Shown: positions 61,003-64,000 of the stretch, one piece after another
Position numbering within the stretch: the first letter of the stretch is position 1
Layout of the letters: every line of letters starts with the position of its first letter
DNA from: Cordia subcordata
Taxonomy: Eukaryota; Streptophyta; Magnoliopsida; Boraginales; Cordiaceae
Length of the DNA stretch: 64,000 bases
Reading direction: 5' to 3'
Assembly: GCA_028554755.1 (NCBI GenBank)
Contig: JAPTOF010000004.1
Span: 1,433,501 to 1,497,500 of the forward strand
Notes under the pieces: model-generated
The model's database searches: none
What the model saw: only the letters and a program-made list of their open reading frames with translations
Told to the model about the DNA's origin: nothing
Translations under genes and position numbers: made by a program

Positions 61003-62848
61003 CCGCGACGTTTGCTGAAAAAAGACAGCTAACTAAATACTCGCACGGTATTTTTAAGCTCTCCGTTTGTTTCGTGAGATATTGAGAGTTCTTGTACGCG
61101 AAGTTTGACTTGAGAGAGAGCTATCAGCTTCTCTGTCATTTATATCCCCCTCTGCTCGGTGTCAGTGTTGAGCTGAGTTGACTGCGCTGTAAGTAAATAT
61201 CTCATCCTTTTTTTGGATTTAAATATCCACATTTCGTGATATGGTTATGTTTGGATTAGTTATAATTTTTTAAGAAATATTCTTTTTGAGATCCTTTTTA
61301 AGATTTGGAGTTTTTGTAAAATAAATTAATTTCAGTATTTATTACAAAAGATAACTTCTTTATTTGAAAATAATGGTTTTTATTTGAAAATAATTTAAGT
61401 ATATATATAAAGGACGAGAAGAAAATGAATTTGTTACTACTATCGGAGATGCATTCAACGATTTAGGGCTCTTTTTAATTGTCTTTTAAAATCTTATTTT
61501 TATATATAATTTTTGGAGAAAAATACTTTTTTTGAAAAGTTAAATTTTTTTAAAATTAATCAAAATACTTATCGTAAAAATAAGATATGTTTTTCAATTA
61601 GAAAATGTCTTTTGCGAAAAAAATCAATACTAAGAGACCTTTAAGCTGGTTGATTTTGGCTTAGCTAGTGCCAGGATTATATTTGCTTCTTAATTTTGAA
61701 TTATCTTTTTCTTCATTGACTTTTAACCGAAAATTCATCAATTTGAGTTTTTTCTTTTCTTTTATATTTCACATTCAATGATAAAACGATTACTAGATAT
61801 AAGAAAATATTTTGGGTTTTACCATGGTGGTGTATTGGTCACAAAATTGTCACAATTGGCATCTTTTATGTACTTGATCTGTGCTGATCAATGCACGTTA
61901 TTTTAAAAATAAAAGCTCCCAAATGCCGCCCCCTCATCTTTTGGACGTGTTAGGAAAGTGGAAACCAAGAGAGAGCTTTCACTGGTCTGCTATTATATTG
62001 ATCTAAGAGCTATTGGTCCTCGCTGCAGTTTGGACCACGCATAACAAAATTCATTAGCTGAATTTAAATCTTCTAGTATAATGTAACTTCGAAAAGAGAT
62101 TGAATAATAGTAAAGAATCTAAAATATTTATTATAATTGTATCATCGTTTCAGTGGTATCAACATTGTGAAATTGAGAAAGAATGGAACAAAATCAGGAG
62201 GCAACTCTCAGGCTCAGCCATAGTTGCACTGGCAAAGGTTGAACAAGTCGTCCATTGTTGGCGATCAGTTCATTCTAACCGATCTTACTATTGGTGATTA
62301 TTTATGGATCACCGTTTCAAGTATTGTTCGTGTCGGATTTCTCATCTCAGGATTATATCCCTGGTGAAGAAGTTGCCCACTGGAATCAGCAATTTTCTCA
62401 TTTCTGCACCATATAGAGACCAGGAGAACAATAACCGAAAAAATATACGTTTGAGTATATAATCTTACTGTTCCTTCTCAGTTTTCACATTCTTAGGCAA
62501 GCTTATTTGCTTCATGATTTACAAAACAGTATGGTTGCAGCCTGATTCTGGGAATAGTTTGCAGATGACCAAGACTCTTATTCGACCACATATCAAAACT
62601 TAGCAATGGAGAGGTGGCATAAAACCCGAAATAGATACTGCTCCGAGCCATGATTAGAGATGAATGCTCCCTGTTCATGGCATGGTTATGAATGACAAGA
62701 TGAAATCTTGTAGGCAATGCCTTGGAACAAGCCGAGCAGGTCGGCTGGTTGATCTTTGACATTTTGTCAGTAAACATAATTCAAATACAGCCCCATGCCC
62801 CACGTTTAAAGTCTTCATGCTTATAGATCAATAGCAAACATAGATGTT
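61003..62848. other. Intergenic region between ATG18H-like and the kinase, no gene
   Basis: AT-rich with poly(T) tracts. It holds the ATG18H promoter on the left and presumably the kinase 3' UTR on the right. ORFs 62100-62297 and 62777-62493 show no family similarity. Confidence 0.5.

Positions 62849-64000
<1,152 letters not shown>

Noticed and set aside
62493..62777. 94-codon minus-strand ORF next to the kinase
   Set aside because: Lies in the likely 3' flank of the kinase; no family features; TTG/ATG start choice arbitrary.

Overview
The window is nuclear DNA of a flowering plant, most likely a eudicot. The evidence is GT-AG introns, a plant histone H2A.X ending in SQEF, a GID1B-type gibberellin receptor, a plant ATG18 with a BCAS3 domain, a cytosolic receptor-like kinase, a degraded Ty1/Copia element, tRNA-derived SINEs and long AT-rich gene-free stretches. 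A Vapyrin-family gene points to a lineage able to form arbuscular mycorrhiza and argues against Brassicaceae. The species cannot be fixed from the sequence.

Layout. 1-9.1 kb is gene-rich and all genes lie on the minus strand: a Tas-like aldo/keto reductase running off the left edge, a tRNA-Ala-like gene with a broken acceptor stem, two-exon H2A.X, and an intronless MSP-ankyrin protein of the Vapyrin/Vapyrin-like family. 9.2-31.7 kb is a repeat mosaic: a 1.25-kb tandem duplication with a third partial copy, a 5'-truncated Copia element, a two-MATH-domain pseudogene (21.16-23.23 kb) with pieces copied elsewhere, a non-autonomous Mutator-like element carrying a G-rich minisatellite, further minisatellites, two diverged 1-kb repeats, a near-perfect 70-bp inverted repeat and a SINE. 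31.7-38.3 kb is gene-free apart from a GC-rich patch with three G-boxes. GID1B (plus strand) lies at 38.5-40.1 kb. 40.1-48.4 kb has no gene. A secreted LRR protein lies at 48.4-49.6 kb (minus), then 5 kb without a gene. ATG18H-like (8 exons, minus) fills 54.9-60.9 kb, and the 3' half of an RLCK-VI kinase (minus) runs off the right edge.

The genes are ordinary independent plant loci: gibberellin perception, DNA-damage chromatin, autophagy, symbiosis-type membrane trafficking, redox metabolism, a wall/apoplast LRR protein and kinase signalling. Nothing suggests that they form one pathway. Exon borders were placed by hand from splice sites and reading frame. No undescribed system is demonstrated. 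The most unusual items are the hairpin locus at 29.93-30.09 kb, the MATH pseudogene with its scattered exons, the ATGA-linked acidic repeats at 19.3-20.1 kb, and the duplicated splice donor inside ATG18H intron 1.
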